In this document: positions 36,312-44,877 of the stretch, in pieces
How the letters are laid out: each line of letters begins with the position of its first letter
How positions within the stretch are numbered: position 1 is the first letter of the stretch
Translations under genes and position numbers: made by a program
NCBI GenBank assembly: GCA_015499985.1
Contig: JAAAUF010000101.1
Location: 1-64,000 of the forward strand
Source of the DNA: Haplosporangium gracile
Lineage: Eukaryota; Mortierellomycota; Mortierellomycetes; Mortierellales; Mortierellaceae
Length of the DNA: 64,000 bases
Reading direction: 5' to 3'
The notes under the pieces: generated by a model
Seen by the model: the letters and a program-made list of their open reading frames with translations, nothing else
Told to the model about the DNA's origin: nothing
Databases searched by the model: none

Positions 36312-36840
36312 CCACATTGTCATATTCATTCTCGACGCCTCTGGGGTAACTCAGATCGCCCAGTCAGATGAAAAGCTGCCGTCATGTCTGAGTTAGTCTA
36401 CATGGAGATGAAAAGCTGTTGTTACCTCTGAGTACCTACTCGTACGTAAGGGAAAAGCCGTACCGATGTCTGATTACTTTCGCATGTAGATGAAAAGCTG
36501 TGGCGATATCTGAGTACTTTGGCTGTGCTCTTCTGAGTTTTGTGCAGTTTGAAAGGTGGCCTCCCATCCACTTCTCTGTTGGTCATGAGGAGACATTGTA
36601 CGAGCTGCTAACCACTTTTTTTTTTCCAGATCTTAAATAGACCAGCTCTGTCTCATTGTCTCATTCTTAATCCCCTCTCAAGGAATGCAAGCAGGAGCTA
36701 GTCGCCGGCCACTTGTTTTTTATCCAAACGTTGGGTTTGGTACACAAATAAATATTAATTATTCACAATATAGTGTGATAGCTCCCGCTGTAATGTATGC
36801 CTTGTCTTCTAGCCTTTGTCGAAGTCTAGCTATTGTTAAC
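36312..36840. other. Non-coding stretch with a 40-bp repeat
   Basis: No gene seen. It contains the tandem repeat 36367-36520 and AT-rich sequence. Confidence 0.5.
36367..36520. repeat. Degenerate 40-bp tandem repeat, four copies
   Basis: The core GATGAAAAGCTG...TGTCTGAGTACTT recurs with GAAAAG at 36370, 36410, 36452 and 36492, a period of 40-42 bp. Copy 3 is the most diverged (GGGAAAAGCCGT). Confidence 0.75.
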
Positions 36841-37165
36841 CTATCATCTTTTTGTGCTTTGTTTCCACCATTGTCACCGTAAGCAGGTGCGTTGTTTCCA
36901 CCGTTGTCACTGGAAGCAAATGCTTTGTTTCAACCGTTGTCAGCGGAACCAGGTTCCTTTTATCTCTCGCAGTGTCAGTGACACCATTTTTTGGTTCCTT
37001 TTCTCTCGCGGTGTCAGTGGCACCATTTTTTTGGTACCTCTCTCTCGCGGTGTCTGTGGCACCATTTTTTTGGTGCCTTTCTCTCGCAGTGTCAGCGGAA
37101 CCATTTTTATGGTGCCTTTCTCTCTCGCGGTGTCAGCGGAACACATTTTTTTTGTTTACCTTGTT
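36841..37165. repeat. 39-bp tandem repeat whose units form hairpins
   Basis: TCTCGC recurs at 36965, 37004, 37043, 37082 and 37123 (39-41 bp period). Each unit reads TCTCTCGCGGTGTCAGTGG then CACC, T-run, GGT. The best units contain GGCACCA-T6-TGGTGCC, a 7-bp stem around a T loop. A related, more diverged series (TTGTTTCCACCGTTGTCACT) starts about 36860. Overlapping open frames of 70-117 codons on both strands are translation of the repeat. Confidence 0.8.
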
Positions 37166-37432
37166 GCATTGTCCTGTTGCGGGTGATTTGGTTTGCCTGT
37201 GGTAAGTAAACAAAAGACCCGGTGTAAAAAGATGATGTGGCTCACTGAGTCAAATTAGGAGGTTAGTGCAGAAATGTGGAGCATCTCGACAATGATCTTT
37301 GGCTGCATTATTTGCACGTTGTATTTAATTCCAACAAACAGGAGCACTCTCTGGACGCAAAAAACGTTCGTTCGTAAAAAAAAGCGTTCGTTTCTTTCTG
37401 CATGAGACCCTTGTCACAGTCTTCTTTTTCTT

Positions 37433-37535
37433 CGTGACAGTGCGAAAGACACCCTTTTCGTTGCTTTTTTTGTTACAGGGCGAGAGACACCGTTTTCAGT
37501 ATCATTTTTTTTTCGTTACGCGGCAAGAGACATCC
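37433..37535. repeat. Three diverged copies of a 38-43 bp unit downstream of the C2H2 gene
   Basis: CGTGACAGTGCGAAAGACAC (37433), TGTTACAGGGCGAGAGACAC (37471) and CGTTACGCGGCAAGAGACAT (37514), each followed by a T-rich tail. A related copy (GCAGGGCAGGAGACACCC, then T run) lies on the other side of the gene at about 39538-39560. Confidence 0.65.
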
Positions 37536-37611
37536 TTTCTCACTGATGGACTTCTTTATTGAGTAAAAAAAGCTTTAAAAAAATAAAACAGCACCACAAC
37601 AGTGTTGGGGC

Positions 37612-39240
37612 TCAAGCGTTGTTTGTGGAAAAACTTTGCTGGATAAAAGAGACGACCGATTTGTTGGCCGTGGCGATGTAGCTCGACAGGAGATTGGCCA
37701 AGACTTCCAACTCCTTGTTGAGGTGTTGATTCCCGAGGATCGGCACCGAAGTTGCACCTGCTGGGAAAAGGGCGAGGATTATCTCGAAGGCGTCGGCGAT
37801 TTGACTGTGTTTGGCGCATTGATCCAGCGATTCCTGTAAGGTGCTGAGTTTAAGAGTGGCGCTGGATCCTTTCTGTAAAACGTCCTTGGATATCATCTTG
37901 AAAAAAGCTCCTGCTGCAGATCCACTTCCTGAGTGACCCTGGTCAAAGTTGGTCAAGCTGAAAATGGAATAAGGCTGGCAGGCATGGCTTCTTGAGAAGT
38001 GACTTGATGCTCGACACAAAAGATACGTCGACGGATCATGAAACTTCGCCTTGACTTGTCGAAGTTGGTAAAGTAGGCTGCGGTTCGAGACTGCCCATGC
38101 ATTTTTGTTGGCTGCGAGGACAAGAGCAGCGTTCACAGATTGTTGGTCCAGGAAGATTTTGGTCGCATTCGAAGCGTCGGTAGTGGAGAGCACAAAGGAC
38201 AATGTCGTTCCACCAACAGAAGCTTGCTCGGGCAAATCCAAGCGTAGGGACGAGGTCACCAAGGCATTGCAGGATTGCGTGCCAATGACTAGTCTGGCAC
38301 CATCTTGCGCATAGATAGTCATAGGCCAGACGTCTGTGTACCGAGTTCTGGTCGATGGCGGGAGAGATGTTGGGATGGCCACGCTCTTTCTTATGCAGAA
38401 GGACTCCCTGTGGGCATCGACTCCTCTGGTCCTTCCATAGATCTCGATGGTATTGACGATCACGGCTTGACCACTGTTGCAGTTTAGAAGTATGGAGCCT
38501 GCAAGGATCTGAGCACAAGCGTACCGAAGCTGCGGCCGAAATTCCCAGTCCTCGTTCAAGAGATCGCACATTGGCTCATTGAGCTCAACAAATTCTCGAG
38601 TGCGCAGGACTTTGGCGTAGGGCGACATTGTAAGTAGAGTGTCCAGACCGGGAACCGAAATCAGGGTGCAGTTCTGACACGTGCTGTCCACTGCGAACTT
38701 GCGTTTCTTGGAGTTGGGCATAATGGCAGAGAACTGAAATTGACCCACAGACAGCTTTTTCAGGACGTCTGGGTGTGTAAGAGCATTCTGCTCATAACCA
38801 AGCGCGTCTTTGAGCCCAAATGGTGTCAGCCCCAAAGATTCCATAATAAAAAGCGTCTTCACCTTGTCACGCTCCGAGGCATGCATCTGCTGGCAGGCGT
38901 TGAGTACAGCGTCATCGTGTCCACGAGTAATTGGCAAAGGATCGGCGAGAGGCGAGAGAATAGGAGGTGTTGCATCCGGAATGGCCACTGGCTCTATTGG
39001 AAGGTTAGACTGCTCTTGTCCGCACTCGGTGCGCCCCAAGTGCTTGCAAATAGCGGACTTGGTATTGAACGACTTTGGGCATTCAGAACAGTGGAACTGG
39101 CCGTCGATTCGAACCAACTTTACTTTTACACCGCTTGGGAGTTTGAAAGTGAAGGTTGACTGATGGTACTCAGAGTCGTGGTTGGCTTTTTGAGTTTCGG
39201 TGTCAAAGGTGATTGAACAGTCAGTGCACTTGAAAGTCAT
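37612..39240 (-). CDS. C2H2 zinc-finger protein of unknown function, single exon
   Basis: Intronless, 542 residues, TGA stop. ATG 39240 was chosen because the open frame upstream is translation of the 20-bp repeat array. Residues 3-26 form a C2H2 finger (FKCTDCSITF, C-x2-C-x12-H-x4-H). A second finger-like unit about 50-75 (FHCSECPKSFNTKS, C-x2-C-x12-H-x5-C) ends in Cys. The remaining 440 residues show no domain I recognise; they look globular, with hydrophobic stretches in the last 60 residues. The lack of introns in an intron-rich window, and related repeats on both sides, suggest a mobile-element or retrocopy origin. Nuclear DNA-binding protein by inference only. Confidence 0.7.
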   Translation of the reverse strand: MTFKCTDCSITFDTETQKANHDSEYHQSTFTFKLPSGVKVKLVRIDGQFHCSECPKSFNTKSAICKHLGRTECGQEQSNLPIEPVAIPDATPPILSPLADPLPITRGHDDAVLNACQQMHASERDKVKTLFIMESLGLTPFGLKDALGYEQNALTHPDVLKKLSVGQFQFSAIMPNSKKRKFAVDSTCQNCTLISVPGLDTLLTMSPYAKVLRTREFVELNEPMCDLLNEDWEFRPQLRYACAQILAGSILLNCNSGQAVIVNTIEIYGRTRGVDAHRESFCIRKSVAIPTSLPPSTRTRYTDVWPMTIYAQDGARLVIGTQSCNALVTSSLRLDLPEQASVGGTTLSFVLSTTDASNATKIFLDQQSVNAALVLAANKNAWAVSNRSLLYQLRQVKAKFHDPSTYLLCRASSHFSRSHACQPYSIFSLTNFDQGHSGSGSAAGAFFKMISKDVLQKGSSATLKLSTLQESLDQCAKHSQIADAFEIILALFPAGATSVPILGNQHLNKELEVLANLLSSYIATANKSVVSFIQQSFSTNNA

Positions 39241-39299
39241 TGTGAATCGCTGAAGGGTGAAAGGAGAATGGAATAATGAAGGCGATGGAAAGGAAAGTA

Positions 39300-39488
39300 A
39301 TGGACAAAAGGACAAGAGAATGGACAAAAGGACAAGCGAATGGACAGAGGGAAAAAATGGACAAACCGACCAGCTCATGGACAAAAGTCTCAATAAATGG
39401 ACAAGAGTTCAAGTAAATGGACAAAAGGACAAGCGAATGGACAGAGGGAAAGGAAATGGACAAACCGACAAGTAAATGGACAAATGTT
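39300..39488. repeat. 20-bp tandem repeat AATGGACAAAAGGACAAGCG
   Basis: ATGGACA recurs about every 19-20 bp from 39300 to 39476 (ten copies), with a higher-order duplication of the block containing GGACAGAGGGAAA and CAAACCGACAAG. It starts about 60 bp upstream of the C2H2 ATG, so it occupies that gene's promoter or leader. Confidence 0.85.
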
Positions 39489-39896
39489 GGACTTTTTTTT
39501 TTGTCCTGTCCTGACTTATCACTCACACCTTCTTCTTGCAGGGCAGGAGACACCCTTTTTTGCCGGACTTTTTTTTTTGTCCTGACTTGTCACTTACACC
39601 TTGTTCTTACTCCATGTAAAAAAAGGCAGTTCTCACAAACGTGAGAACTCTGTGTAAGAAAAAAAAAAAGGGTCAGTTCTCACATCATACCTTTGTACTC
39701 GATGTTAGTACACTTTGTGTACCCGAGTACCTAATAATTGTTGTTTTGTACTTTATGCGGGTATAGTTTCTTTAACATTCTGTACCCAGGTACACAATCG
39801 GCATAACTTTGCTAACCACTTTTTTTTTTCGATTGCAAGTTTAGCATGTACTTTTTCGGGACCGTCGTGAGTAATGGATTTCTTTATTATCGCTTG
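39489..39896. repeat. Duplicated T-rich block and hairpin between C2H2 gene and LPMO-like gene
   Basis: GGACTTTTTTTTTTTGTCCTG occurs near 39489 and again near 39566 (77 bp apart), each followed by TGACTT-TCACT-ACACCTT. A perfect 9-bp stem, 4-nt loop hairpin follows (AGTTCTCAC-AAAC-GTGAGAACT, 39628-39649), with another AGTTCTCACA at about 39674. No gene here. Confidence 0.6.
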
Positions 39897-40826
39897 CTAC
39901 TGCAGTATAAGTAGAATAACTATCATAAAAGTCATAATGAGCATTACAGTGGAAGACGCTTCGCTACATGTGTTGTCACAGCTAATGACAGGAGATGGTG
40001 GTAAATACCCAGCCTCATCGGTATTGTGATCCTCAGGATCAGGTGGTGGAGCTTTATTAGTATTATCAACAACTAAGCCGAGATCTATACCTGTGTTAAC
40101 GGCAGCGCCACCACCATATGCAAAAAACCCGTTTGTGCCAAGATCAAGTTCTGTCAAATTAGGGCCGGAGGATCTTGTTGATATTTTGTCACCAACAGCA
40201 TGAGTATCCAATCTCTGGCCCAGTTGCAATACATCAACAACAGTCATATTTAGAGGAGGAAGATGTCCCTGACTGTCGTTTCCATTAATTATTATGTTTG
40301 CACAATGATGGTAAAACTGGTTGGTTGCAGAGGCAACCCACGACCAAGAAAATAAACAGCTATCCGGGTTTATACAGCTTGGTGCATTGAAAGGAATTTG
40401 AACAGGCCATTCATAGTAAATGTCAGGGCATGTTTTTGAATACTGACCGATTACACTCCAAGTTGCGCCTCCGTCATATGAGAGTGAAAACTCACAGGCT
40501 CCTCCTTTGTGCCGTGCTTGAGGTAAATTATCTGGAGGCGGGAACGAGTTGTAATCTTTTATGTTAAAGTTCCAGAATCTGACATTAACAATATCACCAG
40601 AATTGTAAGACGTAACAGGACCACTTGGATAGCCACCACAAGGAAACTTTTTCCCATTGTACCCTATCCAAGCATGTACGTCATTACTTGGATTACTAGA
40701 CCAAGGACCAGCTTGTGCAGGAGGATTTGAAATAGCCATATGTGCAGAAGAGGAAGTGAGGACATTGCATGCAATGAGTCGTATAAGAAAAAAAAAGATC
40801 ATAGTACATGTTGTTGAAAGAATCAT
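39897..40826 (-). CDS. GPI-anchored LPMO-like copper protein (AA11-like)
   Basis: Single exon, 309 residues. Signal peptide 1-28, predicted cut after SSSA so that His29 becomes the N-terminus (HMAISNPPAQAGPW). A second histidine, His106 in ARHKGGACEFSLSYD, would complete a copper histidine brace; the GGACEFSLSYDGG and TCPDIYY blocks resemble the AA11 chitin-active LPMO core, and FYHHCANIIING carries a candidate axial Tyr172. Cysteines are paired throughout. After a linker rich in Asn/Pro/Asp comes a hydrophobic tail (VMLIMTFMIVILLILQ), typical of GPI attachment. Oxidative polysaccharide cleavage or cell-wall remodelling is inferred; X325-type copper proteins are the alternative. Divergent from the small secreted gene at 41246. 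Confidence 0.65.
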   Translation of the reverse strand: MILSTTCTMIFFFLIRLIACNVLTSSSAHMAISNPPAQAGPWSSNPSNDVHAWIGYNGKKFPCGGYPSGPVTSYNSGDIVNVRFWNFNIKDYNSFPPPDNLPQARHKGGACEFSLSYDGGATWSVIGQYSKTCPDIYYEWPVQIPFNAPSCINPDSCLFSWSWVASATNQFYHHCANIIINGNDSQGHLPPLNMTVVDVLQLGQRLDTHAVGDKISTRSSGPNLTELDLGTNGFFAYGGGAAVNTGIDLGLVVDNTNKAPPPDPEDHNTDEAGYLPPSPVISCDNTCSEASSTVMLIMTFMIVILLILQ

Positions 40827-41245
40827 ATTCTATGGCGTTTGTTAAATAGTCCAACATCGAATCATTATGTATAGCATTTGTTAAATAATCAAACATCTAC
40901 ACTTTGACATTGTGCCATTTGCTACACTCTTACACCGAGCCAACCAGCTCTATACACCATATACACATGGAACTCTACACTTTACACTACCGCAATAGCT
41001 CTCTTTCGCTCCTATAAATTGAATGATCGATCGGCAGCCGTACAGGCAATATTTTTTTTTTTTTTTTAAGGTTACACGGGATTAGTGCGGGGGTGAAAAA
41101 ATTCAAGATTTGGCAGTAGCTTAGAAATTGTTGGGACTAGATGACGCGCGCTGTACCTCACGAACGGGCCAAGCCACAACTCTCATGACAATTATCAAGG
41201 AGCAAGAATTTCATCTTGACCTCGACTAACATTCTTTCATCAACA
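40827..41245. promoter_or_regulatory. Divergent promoter shared by LPMO-like and small secreted genes
   Basis: About 420 bp between two outward-facing secreted-protein starts. TATAAATT at 41013-41020 is oriented for the + strand gene. A direct repeat near 40850-40900 (GTTTGTTAAATA, twice) sits near the LPMO start. An A/T run lies at 41050-41069. Confidence 0.45.
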
Positions 41246-41659
41246 ATGCAGTTCATGCAAATAATCGTTTTGGTACCACTGACCTTATTAGTCGCTAATA
41301 CTTTAGCAGCCTCTTATAAATATACTTCACCAGCCTCTCCTAGTTATAAGTTTCCACCAGACTCTCCTAGCGATTGGTTTCGGAGAAAAGGAAAACATCC
41401 CCTCATTCAAGGGTTTGGGAGTGATTTCGTTGATCTTGACCTCGATTGTGACGGGAGACCTTGCAACTACGATGGACTGTTCAGGGACTATGATGACATC
41501 GTGGCCGCTAGGACTGCTATTGGGTTCACTGTTGACCTCAAAAGACCTGAGTTTATTTTCGACAACTCGCCGTCTTGGCAAGACTACGATGACGATTACT
41601 ACTGCCTTGCAAGCGAAAAGCCTGCCGATGCTTCTTCTGGGGAACCATATTGCGGATAA
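41246..41659 (+). CDS. Small secreted acidic protein with VDLD/PCNY module
   Basis: 137 residues, single exon. ATG 41246 gives a good signal peptide (MQFMQIIVLVPLTLLVANTL, then AASYK). The mature part is Tyr/Pro/Asp-rich with four cysteines. The segment FVDLDLDCDGRPCNY closely matches FVDLDTKCNGKPCNY in the metalloprotease at 42373-44414, which faces it tail to tail. The end is YYC-x15-CG. Family not recognised; size and composition fit an apoplastic or effector-like protein. The frame is open 10 codons upstream of the ATG, but the signal peptide decides the start. Confidence 0.65.
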   Translation: MQFMQIIVLVPLTLLVANTLAASYKYTSPASPSYKFPPDSPSDWFRRKGKHPLIQGFGSDFVDLDLDCDGRPCNYDGLFRDYDDIVAARTAIGFTVDLKRPEFIFDNSPSWQDYDDDYYCLASEKPADASSGEPYCG

Positions 41660-42372
41660 TGATGAAGCTCCAAGTTGGGATGCATACACAAGCTTGTTTC
41701 GATAACGACGCTCCACTCTCGTGGATACCTCAGAAAACAATTAATTTTAGAAATACATTCGCTTGTTACCTATCTTTTTTTTTTTTTTGCATGACTTCCA
41801 TGTGCTTCAACAAATCCAATAATCTGCGCCCTTCCAATTATGAATGTTGGGTCCGAGGCGTCCACTGCTTTTTCTTACATGCTCCTCAAATCTGTGTGTG
41901 AGCAACAACCGCGCCGACAGTCTTGTTAATCTTTTTTTGCTCTGCGCCTTTGACATCTAACATTTAATAGCAAACCGCTGTGCTCTCCCTCTATTTTACT
42001 CGGGTGAAAATACCTTTCCCATCATTCTCCTTATCTTTGAAAAAAAAATGGTGAACACATAAATCATTTGGTGGTGAAGGAGGACATACACCGTGTTAGG
42101 ACTGGTGATGAATCTTTTCTTTGGGTTGCCTTCGAGAAACCAAACTTAAAAAAATAAAATGAGTCTGCTCGATCTCTGAACACCATATTTGTTGCCGAGC
42201 ATGAGAGGAAAGAAAGGAAAGAAAGGTAAGAAAGAAAGGAAGATAATCTAAACTAAGCTAAAGGAAGACTTGGGAAGGCATGAGCACGGCTCATCTGCTC
42301 GGCTAGGGGACGTAAGACTTCCTTCGTCGTTTTCGTGACTCAAGATAAAGTGATATCTGCTTGTAAGGTTCT
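41660..42372. other. Intergenic, convergent 3' regions
   Basis: About 700 bp between the stops of two convergent genes; T-runs and a GAAAGAAAGG-type purine patch (about 42205-42240). No gene seen. Confidence 0.5.
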
Positions 42373-44414
42373 TTATGGGACCCCACCAATCCACCAGTTC
42401 TCCGACCATACGGCGAAGCATTCGTACACTTGAATTTGGTTGCCAATCTGCAATTTCTGACCCCTATTGTCTAAGCACACATTTGCAGCTCGATTCCTGA
42501 TGCTTCCGGTAAAAGGAAACTCCCATATATACCGTTTGTCTAGTGGGTTGCAGGGACCGAACTGAATTGGTCACTCATTTTCGGCACGGGAAGCATACAG
42601 ACAGTAATCTGACTTCGCGCTGCGGATGGTGCCATCGGTATAAATATTAAATTCCTGATCATTGCCGCCAGCGCATTTGTAGAGTTTACTGGAATAGTCG
42701 AGACAATAGTCTGTATGACCACCGTTAACGTCCTTTGCTTCAATACGTTGGTTCGTATGGGCCAAAACAGTGCGAGTAGCCCAAGCAAACCTCCCAGACG
42801 CATCGCTCAAATACATATGGCCCTCTTTAAAGTACCAGTAGAAAGGCTCAATCCTAAAGTTGGCAGAAGATCCGTGCCATGACCCGGAAGCCCATGTGGG
42901 TGTACCTTTTGCGTCGTAGATAACAAGATTGCCGTCCACCTGAAAAAACATCGAGTAACTGCCTTTAGCACCAAGGCCTTGAGATTGTGTCGACCAAATG
43001 GCTTTCTTGGTTTTGATATTGTACGAGACAAAGTTTCCGTCGCTCTGCAAGACATACATGTAATCAGGATACCTCTCGTCCTGTACCCCAAGACACTGGG
43101 TAAGCAGGAATCCACGTCTAGTATAACCAGTATCAATTCCCTTATCTCTGTATGGCTGGTTCAAAATGTACTTGTTCGGATCGCTGCCTAAGCAGTTAGG
43201 GTCGGCTACATCCTGAATCATCTCGGCCACGCCAGTCTCGCTTCCGATCATGCTCTCGTCTATTCTCAGTTTCGCGAGAATTGGTTCGATGACGCGTCGG
43301 TTCTTCGGTTGTTTTTTGCATTTTCCTGTGCTTCCTTCAAAACCACATCGTATATCTTTGAAATTCTCATAGTAGAACTTGAAAAGACGACAATCGGTCT
43401 TGGTTATATACTTTTCGGCATCGTAAAGGGGGTGCATAAGGGAGTTGGGGTCCACATCCGAAAGTCTCCATATTGGCGACGGTTCCTCGTCCGGCCCGCG
43501 AACTTCATGTGCGAGTCCCATCATGTGTCCAAGCTCATGTGCCATGGACAAATCCATGCCTACATTAGTCTTTTTCACAAGCAATCTATAGTTGACATAG
43601 ATGGTCCTTCTTGGTCCGTATTGCTCTGGGCTAAAGGCACAGGCTACTGCAGCTGGCTTATCGCACACAGTTCCATTCACAAAATAGAACCAAACCTCTG
43701 CGGTCTTTGTTTTGGTGGGCACCCAGTTACCAAAAAAATTGGAGGCTTCCGGGAAGCAAGAGCGGCTCCATAATTCCATACCATTCATGACTGTCCTCCT
43801 CAGATCGGAGATTTGAGTGCTTAACTTGAGTGAGGAAGCGACACCGTAGGTGATTCTTCCTCTTGGCCAAACATAATGGTCGCCTTTATAGTCGACCATA
43901 ACCTTCGATCTTTTCTCCAAGTTACTAGGGGACTCGGCACGTTTACGCAAAGTTTCATTTGAAACCAAACGTGAGTGAGAGACTTGAGACGGCTTGGAGG
44001 TTTGGGAGGGCTGGGGAGCAGATCCAATCGAAGCTGAGACTTGAGGGGCTTCAGAGGGTGTGACACCAGGAGGTGGGTCGAATATGGGGTCTTGACGAAC
44101 CTCAGTAGTGGGTCCATCTGATTCCGGAAATATTCGATCAAACTCGGACTCGGAAACCAAGGTTGCATTTGGTGGGAGGGAGTTGCAGATGACTTGATCA
44201 TTGGTGGTGGGCACACAAATCGGTCCGCTTAGCTCCTGAGAACTGAACGGGACGATTCCTTTCGGATAGTTGCAAGGTTTGCCATTACATTTGGTGTCAA
44301 GATCAACGAATTTACCGAAATGGTTAATGTAGGCTGTTTTTGCAAGGGGGCTGCCAAAGTGACAACAGCTAAAAAAGCTAGAGATAGCAAGACGATGATT
44401 TGCTTGCCTATCAT
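42373..44414 (-). pseudogene. Secreted metzincin-type metalloprotease with bulb-lectin and ricin-type lectin modules, damaged
   Basis: ATG 44414 starts a signal peptide (MIGKQIIVLLSLAFLAVVTL). At a C5 run (44346-44350) a one-base shift is needed to reach the next module, AYINHFGKFVDLDTKC then PCNY. After a Ser/Pro-rich propeptide-like part comes the catalytic domain with HELGHMMGLAHE (zinc site HExxHxxGxxH) and SLMHP as likely Met-turn. Two QxDGNxVxY repeats (LQSDGNFVSY, FQVDGNLVIY) mark a bulb-type lectin domain. A ricin-type trefoil begins DYCLDYSSKLYKC but meets TGA at 42571-42573; the same frame continues 65 codons (GSIRNRAANVCLDNRGQ, IQVYECF) to TAA 42373. Homopolymer error could explain the frameshift. 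A protein ending at 42571 would keep the protease and first lectin. Confidence 0.65.
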
Positions 44415-44877
44415 TTTGTCTCTAGCAATTTGAGAAATCGGACAATTAGAGACTGAAACAAGTCTATCGTGTACTAGTCAGAGAACGGAGACTTACCACA
44501 GATCAGAGTCGGGAAGGAGAAGGTGTGAGGATAAAATGGAGGGAGCAGTGAAGTGTTGCAGGTGGTCAGATAGTGGAAAAGAAGCAGTATTTAAGCCAAA
44601 TAAACAAGCCATCCTGCCCAGGCACCACTGCCCGCGCAAGCTCCTGCATACGACAAGAAAAAAAAGAAAAAAAAAAAAGGCAACTTTTTGACGCATGTCT
44701 CCATGCTATTTCGCTTCTTAGGACTTCTGGACCACTGAAAGACTGCAGAAAAAATCCGCTACAGCGGAGAGCAATAGATCAACGCAGCGCGCAAGAACAC
44801 CCCTTTTTAAGAATAATTTATATAACTGTATTTTATGTCTATCGACGACATGGAGTCACTTCAAGCAACCTCCAGTC

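Noticed and set aside
36833..37209. Overlapping 70-117 codon frames, hydrophobic
   Set aside because: Translation of the 39-bp repeat array in several frames; no start context or conservation.
39257..39644. Several frames of 62-110 codons over the GGACA satellite
   Set aside because: Repeat translation; includes the upstream extension of the C2H2 ORF, which is why the start was set at 39240.
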